Positions 1 through 14,036 of a stretch of 64,000 nucleotides of DNA are shown here, piece after piece. The translations under genes and the position numbers were made by a program. The DNA comes from Lithobates sylvaticus (lineage: Eukaryota > Chordata > Amphibia > Anura > Ranidae), in NCBI GenBank assembly GCA_028564925.1, contig CM053029.1, positions 425,804,303 to 425,868,302 of the forward strand, in the 5' to 3' direction. Under the pieces are notes generated by a model. That model was not told the origin of the DNA. It was given only the letters and a program-made list of their open reading frames with translations, and did no database searches. Within the stretch, counting starts at the first letter, position 1. Every line of letters begins with the position of its first letter.

Positions 1-2510
1 AAATATTCATGTGTATTAATGCAATAATCACCCTGTTTAAAATATGTATTGTACAGGATGCCAGGGATGGGTCCTGGATGGCAGATACCTGTTTCCTTTG
101 TTTGGGTTGTGCTCTCTTTAAGGGGATGAAAATAGAATGTTTTCTGACTACTTAGGGGGTCTCACCCATGCAGGAAGAGGGGTTCTGGGGTGATTTGGTT
201 AGAAAGAAGAAAAAAATTTACAGTTTTCTTGGAATTTGGTAAGTCCTGATATTGGACCTAGAAATTTAGAGATATTTTTTGGTGGGAAAGAACCTCCAAC
301 CCTGACTAGAGGTATCTTGGTCCTGTATGGGTTGACACATTTGTGAGAGAGGGCTATAACAGGCAGAAAGCAGTCAGCAGGTGTCCATGGGGTGCGAGGG
401 GGAGCAGGACCTGCTTGTGAAGAAGAGCTGTATGCTGCTCATTGTTGAGACACTGCTGGCTGTGGTGACCTTTTCTGTGGACCCCTGAAGCAAGCAGGGA
501 CTTTATAGCCAGTGTTACTGTCAGTAAGCTGAAGTTTTATTTTGGTCTGGAGTTTGTGGAATATTTGTGTTTTTGGATGCTGAAGAAAAGCCATTTTTGG
601 TATTTGAGAGATTGTATATATAATGGACACTGTTTGATAATTTCATATTTTTCTTTATCTCATTTTATATATTATTTTATATTTTTTTAATTTAATTTGA
701 TTTTTTTTTTGATGTACATTGTTGATTACTCAATTTGACTTCATTGATTGTTTACAATTTGTTTACTGTTTGGTTATACTGTCAAGCAGGATGTCATTGG
801 TTGAGTAATCATTTGATTGGTAGGATACACTATAATTTTACACTATAATTTTATTTGGTTTTATGTTTAACGCAGCACCAATTATTTTAATTTATGGCAT
901 AATAATTGTTGACCCTAGAGAAGAGGGGATACATATTTTTGGTGCAAGCAGCTTTCTTAAATAAGATAATTACACCACTGACGTAAGCACAGGAATTATA
1001 TTATTTTTGTTTGCTTGTTTTGGAAAAATAAAATACCTTTTGCTTTTGCAAAGTCATCTAGCTGGTGATCCAGTACCCCAGAATATCACAACTGGTAGAA
1101 GATACAGGCAATGCAGCTTGAAGTAAAAAGCTGACATTAAAAGGGCTAGTGCCATCTTTGTATGCAGTAGGTCAGTGTGGCACAGGCACTGCAAGCCACT
1201 GAAAGAGGCATGGAAGAGGTTATAAAAACCCTGGTTCCGGCTACAGCAGCCCAGCAGTAGGCCTACGCAGAAGCCAGCCACCGTCATCAGGAGACTTTGG
1301 CTCTATTGATACAGATTCTGCAGATCCAGGCAGCGCAGCTGGAGGCTCAGAAGGAATCTGTGCGGGTCTAGTTGACCCATCTAGCGGACTGTTTGAAGGT
1401 GGTTGTTGCCCCTAGCAACCCCCTGACAGTGTGGTCCGGCCATTTTCTCCAGAAACTCACCCCTCATCATGGTATGGGGCCTTCTCCTAACCATGTTTGA
1501 ATGCACAGCCAAGAAAGAGGGATGGTCTCAGGACCAGTCGACCAATCTCTTCATCCTGTCAGGGGAATCGCAGAAGGCCTATTATAACCTGCCAGCAACT
1601 GACACCAAAGATTATGCGAGACTCCAGGTGGGAAATCTTGCTAGAAGGTCAAAAAAAAAAACAATTTGCTCCAGTGGGCGAGAAAATTCCTTCCTGATTC
1701 CCCAAGAGGCAATTAGATATTCCCAGGATCAACTTTACCCATGCATATTAGCTTGAGAATTCAGGCATTTCTTAAAATGATCTACTGAGCTGGCCACATT
1801 TCCACAGCTGTTACTGTAAATTAACCTTTCCATATTTGGAGATTAAATCTCTTTTCTTCCAGATGTAAAAAGTACCCCCTTGTCCTCTCTGATGACCTTA
1901 AAGTGAATAACTCTCTACCAAGTTCACTATATGGACCACCTATGTATTTATACATGTTGATAATGTCCCCCCTTAAACTCCTCTTCTCAAGAGAAAATAA
2001 ATTCAGTTTAGCTAATCTCAGGTGACAGTTGCTGTGCGCATTAGATGTATTGCTGGAAATATCATGCTGGGCCGTCACCGTGTTCCCAGATGCATGACCT
2101 TTTACAGTTAGCCACAAAATGGTTGCAGTTGGAAAAATAACAGAACCTCAGATTGTGGAGCGGGTTGTCATGGGCCACTACCAAAGGGTGCTGCCTAGTG
2201 AGCTTTAGTTTTGGGTCAGCCACAGGAAACCCCAGACTATAGGCTGACTGGTGGAGATGGTTGAGCGATACTCTGTGGTGGAGGATCTGCTTGGACCTGC
2301 CAAATCCCAAGAGCCCCTGTCAGCATGGAGAGCAAAAGCCAGCTGCACCCCCCGAGACCAGCACTCAGGAGAGGCGGGGGAGCAATGTCTCCAGGGTCCC
2401 AGAGCATGGCTGCAGCACAAGGAAGTGAGAACCTGCTGTGTTGGCTGTGTCACTCCCAGGGCCTTATCCAGGCTTAGTGCCTCGCACAGGAGGATCTGAT
2501 GGAATCTGGG
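1..2510 (+). mobile_element. LTR retrotransposon fossil, Ty3/Gypsy type with SCAN-like gag
   Basis: Gag-like sequence at about 1450-1650 and 2036-2510 contains the blocks SGESQKAYYNLPATDTKDYA and IVERVVMGHYQRVLPSEL, then LVEMVERYSVVEDLL. This pattern is familiar from vertebrate Gypsy-type elements whose gag carries a SCAN-like domain. An AATAAA-like signal near 1026, and a change in composition before about 1055, suggest that the stretch upstream is a long terminal repeat; that part is weak inference. No pol region is seen. The element is incomplete, broken and old, with a later LINE tail inserted within gag. Confidence 0.65.
1651..2035 (-). mobile_element. LINE 3' tail inserted in the gag fossil
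   Basis: Read on the minus strand, this gives the conserved end of a LINE ORF2 (FSLEKRSLRGDIINMYKY, then YSELGRELFTLRSSERTRG). A 3' UTR follows with a GGAATCAGGAAGGAATTTT-like block, ending at an A-rich junction near 1651. The same tail, including the UTR block, recurs on the + strand at 55271-56665. It is a 5'-truncated, dead copy of a CR1/L2/Jockey-like LINE. Its left junction meets gag sequence directly; the right junction is approximate. Confidence 0.75.
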
Positions 2511-2639
2511 GCAATACAGAGGGGGTTGGGATGGTACCCAACCTATTACATAATATCACAGTGGGGTGAGACTGTCCTTTCTCCATAGAACTCTAGGACT
2601 ATATGAGCAGAGGACTTTGAACTGTGACCGTTCTGTTCT

Positions 2640-3920
2640 CTTTCAATCAATTTTTATTTGAGAAGTTTAGGACAAAAATAAAGAGTCAAGGTCTTCCTGC
2701 TACCCAGTACACTGACTGAACACAAGTCCTTATGAGTCCTCAGTCTCTCCGCGGGTTTATCATTAACCCGTGCTTTCCCGCTATACAACATCAAGTCTCT
2801 CTTGGAAACAGATCTCCTCACCGGATTTGCCACCATTTCATCGGCATTAAACACATACTCAGTCTCTCTCACACATATAATAGGAACAGTCCTACTATTC
2901 TTGTTGGCGGGTGCTGTAATCTTCCTTTGAGTGCGTTGCTTCAGGAATCATTCTTCTGTGGCACTTTCACAGGCTAGTGCCCCCACATGATCACAGAGCA
3001 ACAATGCAGCTGCCTTAACCTCTCCAACACCTCCTGTAGGCAAGCAGACTCCCTGTTGCCAATGGTAACAGCCAACACATTGTAACAGGAACCTGAGATT
3101 GCAGGTACAGGCTTTTCCACCAAAACATTACATCATGCTGTATTCCAAAATTTGGGGTAAGTATAAATATTGTGCCCCACTTGACCACATTCCAGGCATG
3201 GATCATGTACTCCCATCTGTATGGGAAAGCAGATCCACTTTTCTGCTGTAGCTCCTCCTTTTAGACAATAGTTTTTCACTCCTTGCCATGGGTGACTGAA
3301 CTCTCCCAGCAGAACTTTTCCAGCACTCTCCATCTTGTTGTACAGGCTCTTCTCAAACCCAACTGGCATGACTCTAATCAAGAACATGCCACCATGATCC
3401 ACTGATTTCACAATTGAACTTAGCATTGTTGCTACAGGCAATAACACCCATCTGCTCTCTTCTTGCAGTGATGGGTTGCTTTCCTTTTTGTGTTCTGACC
3501 AGTGACCACCCCATCTCTGCAGTCAGGCACACAACACTTTTTAACACCGTACCTTTTAACTCAGGAAAATTTGGCATACTGTCTATTTAAGACTTGCAAG
3601 AGACTACACTTCTCCATGCAGACTTCACTGCAATCACACCAGTTGCTGTACACAGCAGAACACACATTGGCACTCACGGTTTTTGGTATGCAAGGACCTG
3701 GCACTCTGCCATTTGATGCCCACAGCTATCCTCTGCCATTTGTAACATGTCAGAGTTTCTTAGCTCACTGGTAGCGCCAAAACAGTGCGTTTACGCCAGA
3801 TTTCAGGGCTTTCCTGCCCACTTTTATTTAAACAAACATCAAAACTTCACACAAGTATGTCTTCCCACGATTGGGGTTAACCTGTGTTAACCTGTGCATC
3901 CTAAACACACAGGCAGGCTA
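2640..3920 (-). mobile_element. LTR retrotransposon fossil (gag region plus LTR piece)
   Basis: On the minus strand this is a diverged relative of the fossil at 9780-13000. Both share a pattern around ETEYV...KRDL/EKDL, an ESAGK...GVKNYCLKGG-like block and a VTxGN block. A CxxC-G-H pattern resembling a gag zinc knuckle lies near 3185-3215. The stretch from about 3744, with TGTAACA and a GGGCTTT...CTTTTATTTAAA block, corresponds to the LTR end of the other copy. It is incomplete, broken and old. Confidence 0.6.
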
Positions 3921-3954
3921 ATTGGTATGTAAACGAATAGGCCAGATTTGGTAT

Positions 3955-4405
3955 AATATTAGATTGTAGAGAAAATTTGGGGTTAGGTCAACTGGTATTG
4001 CAAAAGTTGGGAGAATTAGAAGGTGTGTGCCACATCCGATAAAAATGGAAGAACAAAAAAGGGGTTTTCCCCTAGGTTTGGGACTTTTAATTGGCACTAC
4101 CACACTTTCCCAAGAAGGTACACAAAGTAGATAATGTTAACAAAATTTATTAGTATAATAATAGAGTAAAAAGTGTTCTATATTAGTTGCGATAGAACAA
4201 ATAGAACATAGTTACATATATAAAATATACATCAATCAGATACATGAATTAATAAACGACATCAGACCTGGTCTGATGTCGTCTATTAATTCATGTATCT
4301 GATTGATGTATATTTTATATATGTGGTACCACTATGTGGTAGTGCCAATTAAAAGTCCCAAACCTAGGGGAAAACCCCTTTTTTGTTCTTCAATATTAGA
4401 TTGTA
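3955..4405. mobile_element. Two-tier foldback element
   Basis: Outer arms of 56 bp (4048-4103 and 4336-4391) are exact inverted copies, each containing CCCCTAGGTTTGGGAC or its complement. Inner arms of about 55 bp (4214-4268 and 4270-4324) are inverted copies with one visible mismatch around a central T. The left arms are separated by about 110 bp and the right arms by only 11 bp. A 14-bp direct repeat, AATATTAGATTGTA, lies at 3955-3968 and 4392-4405 and may be a target duplication. No coding capacity. Family not recognised. Confidence 0.7.
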
Positions 4406-4510
4406 AGCACCTTTGGCGGACAAGAGCTTGTGTTCTAGTTCAATGGACTCTGTAAACTGCTGCATGATATGTAAGCACTATGTAAATATGCTACATAATT
4501 CTAGTATGTA
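4392..4510 (+). repeat. Dispersed repeat tail (ATTGTAAGC...TATGTAAATATGCT type)
   Basis: The block starting TTAGATTGTAAGCACC and ending near a TATGTAAATATGCT sequence resembles the 3' half of a common amphibian interspersed repeat. Its fuller copy lies on the minus strand at 50915-51150. The match is partial and the family name is unknown to me. From here to about 4820 I see only AT-rich intron. Confidence 0.4.
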
Positions 4511-4812
4511 AGCCATGCAGGTTTGAAGTAGCTTTTATTAAATGCCTTGCAATATATCTGTTGTTGTACAGTGCCCTCTAGTGTCTAAAATGTATTTTGG
4601 ATATTGCACTAGAATCAATCTTACATAACGCTTCTCCACATTACATACTATTTTTTTTTCATTTTGTATAGTCAACTTGTTGGCTGAATAAATAAAAAAT
4701 ATATTTTATTAAAATAAAATAAATGTAGGTAGGTTAAGAGTGTGTGCATGTGTGACTTTAAATTAGATTGTAGGGTTGTAGGGTTTCTCGTCTCTTTAAT
4801 AGGCTGAGTATA

Positions 4813-4898
4813 AAAATGGAAACTATATATGTTTATGTATGTGTATATATATATATATATATTGTGGATATATATATATGTATGTATGTGTGTGTGTA

Positions 4899-4940
<42 letters not shown>
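4813..4940. repeat. Mixed TA/TG microsatellite
   Basis: Alternating runs of TA, GTAT and TG repeats. It directly abuts the left end of the Tc1 element that follows. Open frames here encode only Tyr-Ile repeats and are not genes. Confidence 0.9.
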
Positions 4941-4944
<4 letters not shown>

Positions 4945-4945
4945 C

Positions 4946-6475
4946 ATAGTATCTCACAAAAGTAAGTATACTCCTCACATTTTTGTAAATATTTTATTAT
5001 ATCTTTTTATGTGACAACACTGAAGAAATAACACTTTGCTCTAATGTAAAGTAGTAAGTATAACAGTTTAAATTAGCTGTCCCCTTAAAATAACTCAGCA
5101 CACAGCCATTAATGTCTAAACCGCTGGCAACAAAAGTGAGTACACCCCTAAGTGAAAATTTCCAAATTGGGCCCAATTAGCCATTTTCCCCCTGGTGTCA
5201 TGTGACTCATTAGTGTTACAAGATTTCAGGTGTGAATGGGGAGCAGGTGTGTTACATTTGGTGTTATCACTCTCACTCTCTCATTCTGGTCACTGGAAGT
5301 TCAACATGGCACCCCATGGCAAAGAACTCTCTGAGGATCTGAAAAAAAGAATTGTTGCTCTACATAAAGATGGTCTAGGCTATAAGAAGATTGCCAAGAC
5401 CCTGAAACTGAGCTGCAGCACGATGGCCAAGACCATATAGTGGTTTAACAGGACAGGTTCCACTCAGAACAGGCCTCGCCATGGTCGACCAAAGAAGTTG
5501 AGTGCAAGTGCTCAGCATCATATCCAGAGGATGTCTTTGAGAAATAGACGCATGAGTGCTGCCAGCATTGCTGTAGAGGTTGAAGGGGTGGGGGTGGGTC
5601 AGCCTTTCAGTGCTCAGACCATACGCCGCAGCCCCTTATCAAATTGGTCAGCATGGCTGTCGTCCCAGAAGGAAGCCTCTTCTAAAGATGATGTACAAGA
5701 AAGGCAGCAATCAGTTTGCTTAAGACAAGCAGACTAAGGGCATGGATCACAGGAACCATGTCCTGTGGTCTGATGAGATCAAGATTAACTTGTTTGGTTC
5801 AGATGGTGTCAAGCGTGTGTGGCGGCAACTGGGTGAGTAGTACCAAGACAAGTGTGTCTTGCCTACAGTCAAGCATGGTGGTGGGAGTGTCATGGTCTGG
5901 GGCTGCATGAGTGTTGCCAGCACTGGGGAGCTACAGTTCATTGAGGGAACCATGAATGCCAACATGTACTGTGACACACTGAAGCAGAGCATGATCCCCC
6001 TCCCTTCGGAGACTGGGCCGCAGGGCAGTATTCCAACATGATAACGACTGCAAAAACACCTCCAAGATGACCACTGCCTTGCTATAAAGAAGCTGAAGGT
6101 GATAAACTGGCCAAACATGTCTCCAGGCCTAAACCCTATTGAGCATCTGTGGGGCATCCTCAAAGCGCTGGTGAACTCCATGCCCAAGAGGGTTAAGGCA
6201 GTGCTGGAAAATAATGGTGGCGACACAAAATATTGACACTTTGGGCCCAGTTTGGACACTTTCACTTAGGGGTGTACTCACTTTTGTTGCCAACGGTTTA
6301 GACATTAATGGCTGTGTGTTGAGTTATTTTGAGGAGACAGCAAATTTACACTGTTATACAAGCTATACACTCACTACTTTAAATTGTAGCAAAGTAATTT
6401 CTTCAGTGTTGTCACATTAAAAGATATAATAAAATATTTACAAAAATGTAGGGGTGTACATACATACACCTTTGT
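4946..6475 (+). mobile_element. Tc1/mariner element, degraded (family with AGTATCTCACAAAAGTGAGTA ends)
   Basis: Long terminal inverted repeats of roughly 220 bp include a CGGCAACAAAAGTGAGTACACC-like block near 5125 and its inverse near 6270-6300. Between them the + strand carries transposase remnants from the ATG at 5305 (MAPHGKELSEDLKKRI) to about 6215, with stops and frame changes. The CDE-like WGCMSVASTGE and NPIEHLWG blocks remain recognisable. The outermost bases of both ends are eroded into TA/GTAT repeats. The same family recurs at 61091-62597. Non-autonomous now. Confidence 0.9.
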
Positions 6476-6498
6476 ATGTATGTATATATATATATATA

Positions 6499-8119
<1,621 letters not shown>

Positions 8120-8121
8120 TA

Positions 8122-9387
8122 TACTGTATACATCTTATTTATTGTAATGGAAAACCTTTGCATGTACCATTGTAGCCAGGTGCTGGGCTACAGTAATATG
8201 GAGAAGGAGACATAGCTTTTTATTCTTCTCTGCCTCTACAGAGATACTGATGTTATGCTGCACCATTCTCCTCCAGAACTGAGAAACCTGGGAGTTGTAG
8301 TTTGAGATGGCAGCCATAAAATAGGATGATTTTTTATTAAACTGCCAGGGAAAGGTCTTCCTCTTGACACCGAGGGGGTTACAAAGAATGCACCTCTGCC
8401 TGCATATATACCTGCCAGTGGGAAACCATACCAACATAGATTCAAGCCTGAGATTGGGAGTGAGGACCCCCGGGGCAGTGTGGCACCATCCACAGCACCT
8501 GTTCTGCTGCCGCAGGGAGACTGGAACATCCACTAACCCTCTGCTTTACACCACTTCTAACTTTCAAGGAGAGACCGTGAGGCACCCTTCTACAGTGGGA
8601 GGTCACCACAGCATCCTGGAGACTGATGAGAGGGCTATTCACCCATTGCTGATACTACTAGCTTTGAGTGAGCAGGACACCAGGTGTACCCAATCCATAC
8701 TGCACCCATATTGCACTCTATAGCGCACTTATTCCAAACCTAGACCGCACCTATACTAACCCTATACCGCATTATAACAAACCTTTGCATCTGAACCATA
8801 TCTATATTGCGTCTGTGCCTAGACAATACCCTACCTATACTGTACCTGCATGCAGGTAAACTGGGACTGTCATTAAGTGCACCAACACTCTTAAAGAGCC
8901 CAACGATATCTTGAAGAAGGACATCTGAAAGGACTGCCCCTCCCATAAGAATTATTCTGCAAGGCCACTTTGTTCTCCTGACCCTTCACTACCATCCTCC
9001 TTTTCTATTGAACAATACATACCTAGTCTATCTATGAATAGCATGGTCACTATAAATGCATTCTGACAGTGTAGTTCCAGCACTCTGTAGATTAAACTTC
9101 ACGGCTCACTGCTGCACTTGATGTGGCCTTGCTACTGTTTATGCTGATCTGGATGCCAAATGTCATCTTATGCAAAACTCCTACTGTTAATCAATTTTTA
9201 TGCTAAATTGTGTCATTACCATTCTTAATCCATTGTATGCTTGCCTAGTTACCAACCATATTGGTTGACAATATAATAGGTTTGCCATTACCACCTGGTT
9301 TGGTGCCTGTTTTCTTTGATATACCACTACTATTAGGTACTAAGTATTACTTTCAGCAAATTTGCATAATATTTTATGTTTGTACAC
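8122..9387. other. Intron stretch, no gene recognised
   Basis: I see no host exon here. About 8150-9000 has an intermediate GC content and repeat-like character. A patch at 8690-8850 has loosely repeated motifs such as CACCTATAC and TATACCGCA. It may be an unrecognised retroelement fragment, but I cannot name it. From 9000 to 9387 the sequence is plain AT-rich intron. Confidence 0.4.
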
Positions 9388-9779
9388 TCAGGTGTCCTTT
9401 TATGAAGCAGTGAAATCTATTCATTGCTTCATTCTCTGGCATTCACAAAGGAGATCTTTCTCCTCTGTGTACCAGTTTATGAAGCGGAGTAGATCGCTTC
9501 AACCTTGGAGGAGTGAAGAGATCTACAAACGCTTCTAACAGTGGAGAACGGCCCCTGATACTGGAATCTTGTGAGACTTTATGAGATTACAGTACCAGAA
9601 ATTCACTGAAACACTGAGATGTCAGTTTATTAAGCAGTGATAAATTATCACAGCTCAATACACGGACAGACGGTGTGATTAATGTTAATAAAATAAAGAG
9701 TCCCCCTACATTATATATGAATGAATGAATGAATAACTTGTATAGCGCTACAAATAGCCCAGCACACACTCACACCTGA

Positions 9780-12700
9780 TCACATCATTGGGCCCTTTGT
9801 GGATCACAGACATGACCTCTTCTGTGCGTTTGCCCTTATTTGGCGTTTCCATCTCAGGAACACCATCATCTGCGAACTGAATCAGTACAACCTCCTCACT
9901 TAGGCATGTTCATGCAAGCTACCCCCACATGGCCTCAAGGCCTCCCTCAATTTCCACTAGTCCACCCCTTTGCTCTTTACTTAATTTAGAAGGAACCACT
10001 GTACAAGGAGAAATATAATGCATCTGTCATATTTCATTTCACGCATGTTCGGCAGGGCAGTGTCTGAAGAGGAACTGCATCCAGCAGAGTGGTTGTCCAC
10101 GGCAGCTTCACTATCCACCAACTCCACTGGCAGGAGATCCTCTGTCCTGACTGTCCTGACTCCTGACCATCATCCCATCAAACATTTGGACCTGTGACTA
10201 CAATCACTTCATTTATTGCAGTGCCATCTGGCCCTTCCACCAACACATTTGGCTCGGCATTATCCGTTATCACAACATTGGGCCCTTTGTGGATCACAGA
10301 CATGTGGCGTTTCCATCTCATGAACACCATCATCTGCAGTAGCAAGTGCATCCTAGCATACAAGTAGCTCTGCAGGACCATTCACTTTAGCCAACACAAT
10401 ATTAGCAGGTTTACCAGTGTTTTCAAACATTTCAGTTGTAACATTTAACATCCTGCAGTGAGGCAAGTCCTTTTCCAAACAGACAGTGGATCTCCCATTT
10501 GGGGTCACTTCCACTCCAGTGTGCACAGTCACATATTCAGTCTCTTCTATGCATTTACCAGCACCAGTCTTTTTCAACATCAACCCAGCGGTTCCAGCCA
10601 TTATTTCATTAAAGACAGTCTTGCCCACCGCAGTAGTAGGGGTCACCATCTTCATTTGAGTACGTTGTCTCACAAACCAGTCCTCTGCTGCACTTTTACT
10701 GGCCCACTCTCCCTGGTGGCCACCAGATGAAATTACCGCAGGCATCTCCCACTGTTTAGCACCCCCTGCCGACACAACAGGAAAATCCTTGTTGCCAGGG
10801 GTGACTGCAAACATATTTGCACAGGAATCTGGGCCAGGAGATAAAGACCTTTACTCCTGGTAATTTTGAAATGCATACGCATCTTTAGGTGGATGCTTAG
10901 CTACATATGCCCTGTAGCTCCTCCTTTCCTTTGGCAATCTTTCTCCCGTTGCCATGGTGATGCATTGTGGCTTTCAACTTGCCACCACTCTCTGCAGGCA
11001 ATACTTTTCTCATATGGTCTGCAAACTTGACATCACCGCCGTTGCTATGGGCACCCACATACCTCTCCAACTTCCAGTCAGGCTGTCGGTCCATGATGCG
11101 ATGAAACTCTCCTCTAAGAAGGATTTCCTCTTTAAACTTGCGGTAGTCATCCTGGTCCCCGTCCATCAAATGGTAAACCGACCGGAACTCTATCCGTAAT
11201 AAGGTTTGCAGCAGTTTTGGCCACCAGTCCCTAGGCCATTTTCTCTTTACAGCAACTTTTTCAAATCTTACAAGGAAGTCCCCAACCTCCTCTGTAGGCA
11301 GCATGGGTTGCATATAGTCAGAGGCCAAGCTCACTTCCCCTTTAACTGGATTTAACATGAACTTCTTGTGTTTTGACTGCCTCATCCTTGCAGTCACATG
11401 CACAGCAGCTTGTTACACAGTTCACAGCATAAAAAAAAAAATTCTCACAGGTGCACTACCTGCACACAATGCAACACAGTCAATTGAACTCCTGCACAAT
11501 GCAGTTTGCCTGGCTGCCACACACAGCTAGCAGCAGTTCCTGAAATGACTCACTACTGGCGCGGAGACCGGATTTCACCGTCTGTATGCCCGCATTCGAA
11601 CCACCACTTGTAACATCGGGGGATGTTTTAGCTTAAGGGTAGAGCTTACCAGTGAGCTGAGTCCATGCCAGATATGCTGTTTTAAGGGCTTGTAGGCCCG
11701 CTTTTATTAAAGAAAGAAAATGTCCATAAAACAGAAGAGTTGCCCACACAGGGGTTTCAGCTTTCCACAGCAACAATGTAAGTCAAACCAAAAATACCAA
11801 GCCACCTGGCTCTCTTTAGCAGCACGGCTGCTCAGACTTGTGCTTCAGCCCTCTCGGCTCTTTAACCGCTTCCCGACCGCCCACTGCATATATACGTCAG
11901 CAGAATGGCACGGGCAGGCAGAATCACGTACCTGTACGTGATCGTGCATGTGCCTGCCTGTGGGTCGCGTGCGCGCCGCTAGCGGCGCGCTCGCGACCCT
12001 GTCGGGAGCTCCGTGACCCCGGCCGTGGGACCAGCGGACCCGATCGCCGCTGGTGTCCCGCGATCGGGTTACGGAGCTGAAGACCGGGGAGAGGTTTGTG
12101 AAAACAAACCTCTCCCCGCGCTTCCTACACTGACTGTCAGTGATCGGCGGTTCCCTGTCATCGGGAACGCCGATCAATGACGTCACACGTACAGCCACGC
12201 CCCCCTACAGTAAAATGAACACAACACGTCACACTGACTCCTCCCCGCCCCCTAGTGGTTAACCCCTTCACTACAACTGTCATTTACATAGGAATCATTG
12301 CTATTTAAAATAGCACTGATTTCTATATAAATGACAAATGTCCCAAAAATGTGTCAAAAAAAAGTCACAATAAAAATCGCTGATCGCCGCCATTACTAGT
12401 AAAAAAAAAAAATATTAATAAAAATGCTATAAAACTATCCCCTATTTTGTAAACGCTATAACTTTTGCGCAAACCAATCAATAATCGCTAATTGCGATTT
12501 TTTTTACCAAAAATATGTAGAAGAATAAACTGAGGAAAAAAAATGTTTTTTTATATATTTTTTGGGGATATTTTATTATAGCAAAAAGTAAAAAATATAG
12601 CTTTTTTTTCAAAATTGTCGCTCTATTTTTGTTTATAGCGCAAAAAATAAAAACCGCAGGGGCGATCAAATACCACCAAAAGAAAGCTCTATTTGTGGGA

Positions 12701-13000
12701 AAAAAAGGACGCCAATTTTGTTTGGGAGCCACGTCGCACGACCGCGCAATTGTCAGTTAAAACGACGCAGTGCCGAATCGCAAAAAGGGGCCTGGTCCTT
12801 TGGCTGCCAATTGGTCCGGGGCTGAAGTGGTTAACAGAGTTCCTGTACACCCAGTACCTCAGCACTCTTTTCCAGCTTCCTTTTCCAGCCCACAGGCTTG
12901 GACCCTCTGTCTGCTCTCACAGACAGACCTGTGCAGACATGCACACTTCTCCCTTGCTTGCCTGGACTCCTCGGGAGGGTGGAGCCCAGAACCATGGTCA
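9780..13000 (-). mobile_element. LTR retrotransposon fossil with gag-like region and LTR
   Basis: On the minus strand, gag-like coding remnants lie at 10897-11403 (including FLVRFEKVAVKRKWPRDWW and a YRKFKEEILLRGEF block) and 10353-10814. An LTR candidate runs from about 11613 to 13000 with an AATAAA-type signal on the minus strand near 11715. Its inner end, TGTTACA, is followed by AGTGGTGGTTCGAA where a primer site would be. A segment around ATTGGGCCCTTTGTGGATC is present twice (near 9790 and 10275). A TTAA element sits inside the LTR. No pol is seen. Broken, partial and related to 2640-3920. Confidence 0.65.
11866..12830 (-). mobile_element. TTAA-flanked DNA element, full-length 965-bp member
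   Basis: TTAA lies at both junctions (11862-11865 and 12831-12834). The right end inverted reads CCACTTCAGCCCCGG, the same as the left end of the copy at 53009. One half is AT-rich, with the block GCGCTATAAACAAAAA on the minus strand. The other half is CpG-rich and full of hairpins: 11962-11999, 12086-12117 (14-bp perfect stem, GAAA loop) and about 12145-12176. No transposase is encoded. TTAA duplication is typical of piggyBac-type transposition, so I call it a non-autonomous piggyBac-like element. It is inserted in the LTR of the fossil above. Confidence 0.85.
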
Positions 13001-13006
13001 TGTGTA

Positions 13007-13186
<180 letters not shown>

Positions 13187-13851
13187 TGACAGGGGGACAT
13201 GGTTACAGTGTTGGGGGGTCTGAACGAGGCATAAGGAAGTTAATAATCTTCCTCTTTCCTCCTCAGATCCCTCGAGATTCTCTCTTCACTCCCCGCTTCA
13301 CCACCTCTGAGTTGGTGAATCGGGGAGTGTGAATTCTAACACAGATCGCCAGTGAAGCGCTGATATCACAGCTTCATAAACTGGCCATTACTGTGTCATT
13401 CTATGAGGATTCTCAGTGTGCAGAGATAATCGGTGGGAGAACAAGTTCCAACACTTCTCCCCCCGATTATCTCTGGTTCATAAACTGTTTATGGGCTGTG
13501 ATCAGCAGCGATCCTCAGGATCTCCGCTGATCACTGCTTCATAAAAGGACACCTCAGCCTGGTGTGTCAGAGGGGCTGAGGTTCTTGAGAAGGTCAAAGC
13601 AAACAACATCCTATCCAGCAGCTCGTACAGGGGTAGCTTTACACCATGCTATTAAAGATATGCTTTTTTATTTATTTCTGCCATATCTAAACAAATACTT
13701 TTTTTATTCATTTCAATCAGCCTACTAAATGATTTGTGTATGAACATGTGCATATTTAAACAATGATAACATTTAAATTTTATCACTTTAATTTCTTAAA
13801 TCCGAATCATGTATGTTTATCTCTCTGTCTTCTTCTCTCCATCCATCCTAG

Positions 13852-14036
13852 TTTGCAGTTCAGAACCAGAAGATATGCAGGCCGAAGCACAAAACAGCAC
13901 AAGCCTTCTTATTACATGGAAGAGACCTCGAGTTGTGTATGATGCAGTGATTGAGAGATATGTAGTCTATTATCAACAACTACAGGGGGAAGACCAAACA
14001 AAACATGAGTATCTCACAGATGGCTACCAGGATTTA
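13852..14036 (+). CDS. PTPRZ1: PTPRZ1 exon, first half of fibronectin type III domain (equivalent of human exon 9)
   Basis: This exon encodes the first half of the extracellular FN3 domain of receptor tyrosine phosphatase zeta, a neural and glial receptor-proteoglycan. It is 185 bp: two bases complete a codon split with the upstream exon, then 61 codons end on a codon boundary. The acceptor is a pyrimidine tract ending CCTAG and the donor is GTAAGT. Residues such as [15 protein letters not shown] and [17 protein letters not shown] are nearly the same as mammalian PTPRZ1, including the FN3 tryptophan. One N-glycosylation sequon (NST) is visible. The exon numbering is inferred from the human gene. 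The carbonic-anhydrase-like exons must lie upstream, outside the window. Confidence 0.95.

Noticed and set aside
1469-1756. SCAN-like segment considered as a SCAN zinc-finger host gene
   Set aside because: There is no zinc-finger array, the flanks look like a retroelement, and the sequence is broken by a LINE tail.
11590-11620. GGTTCGAA-containing stretch considered as a tRNA gene
   Set aside because: No cloverleaf can be drawn around it. It lies at the inner LTR end, where a primer-site-like sequence is expected, though the match to a tRNA 3' end is poor.
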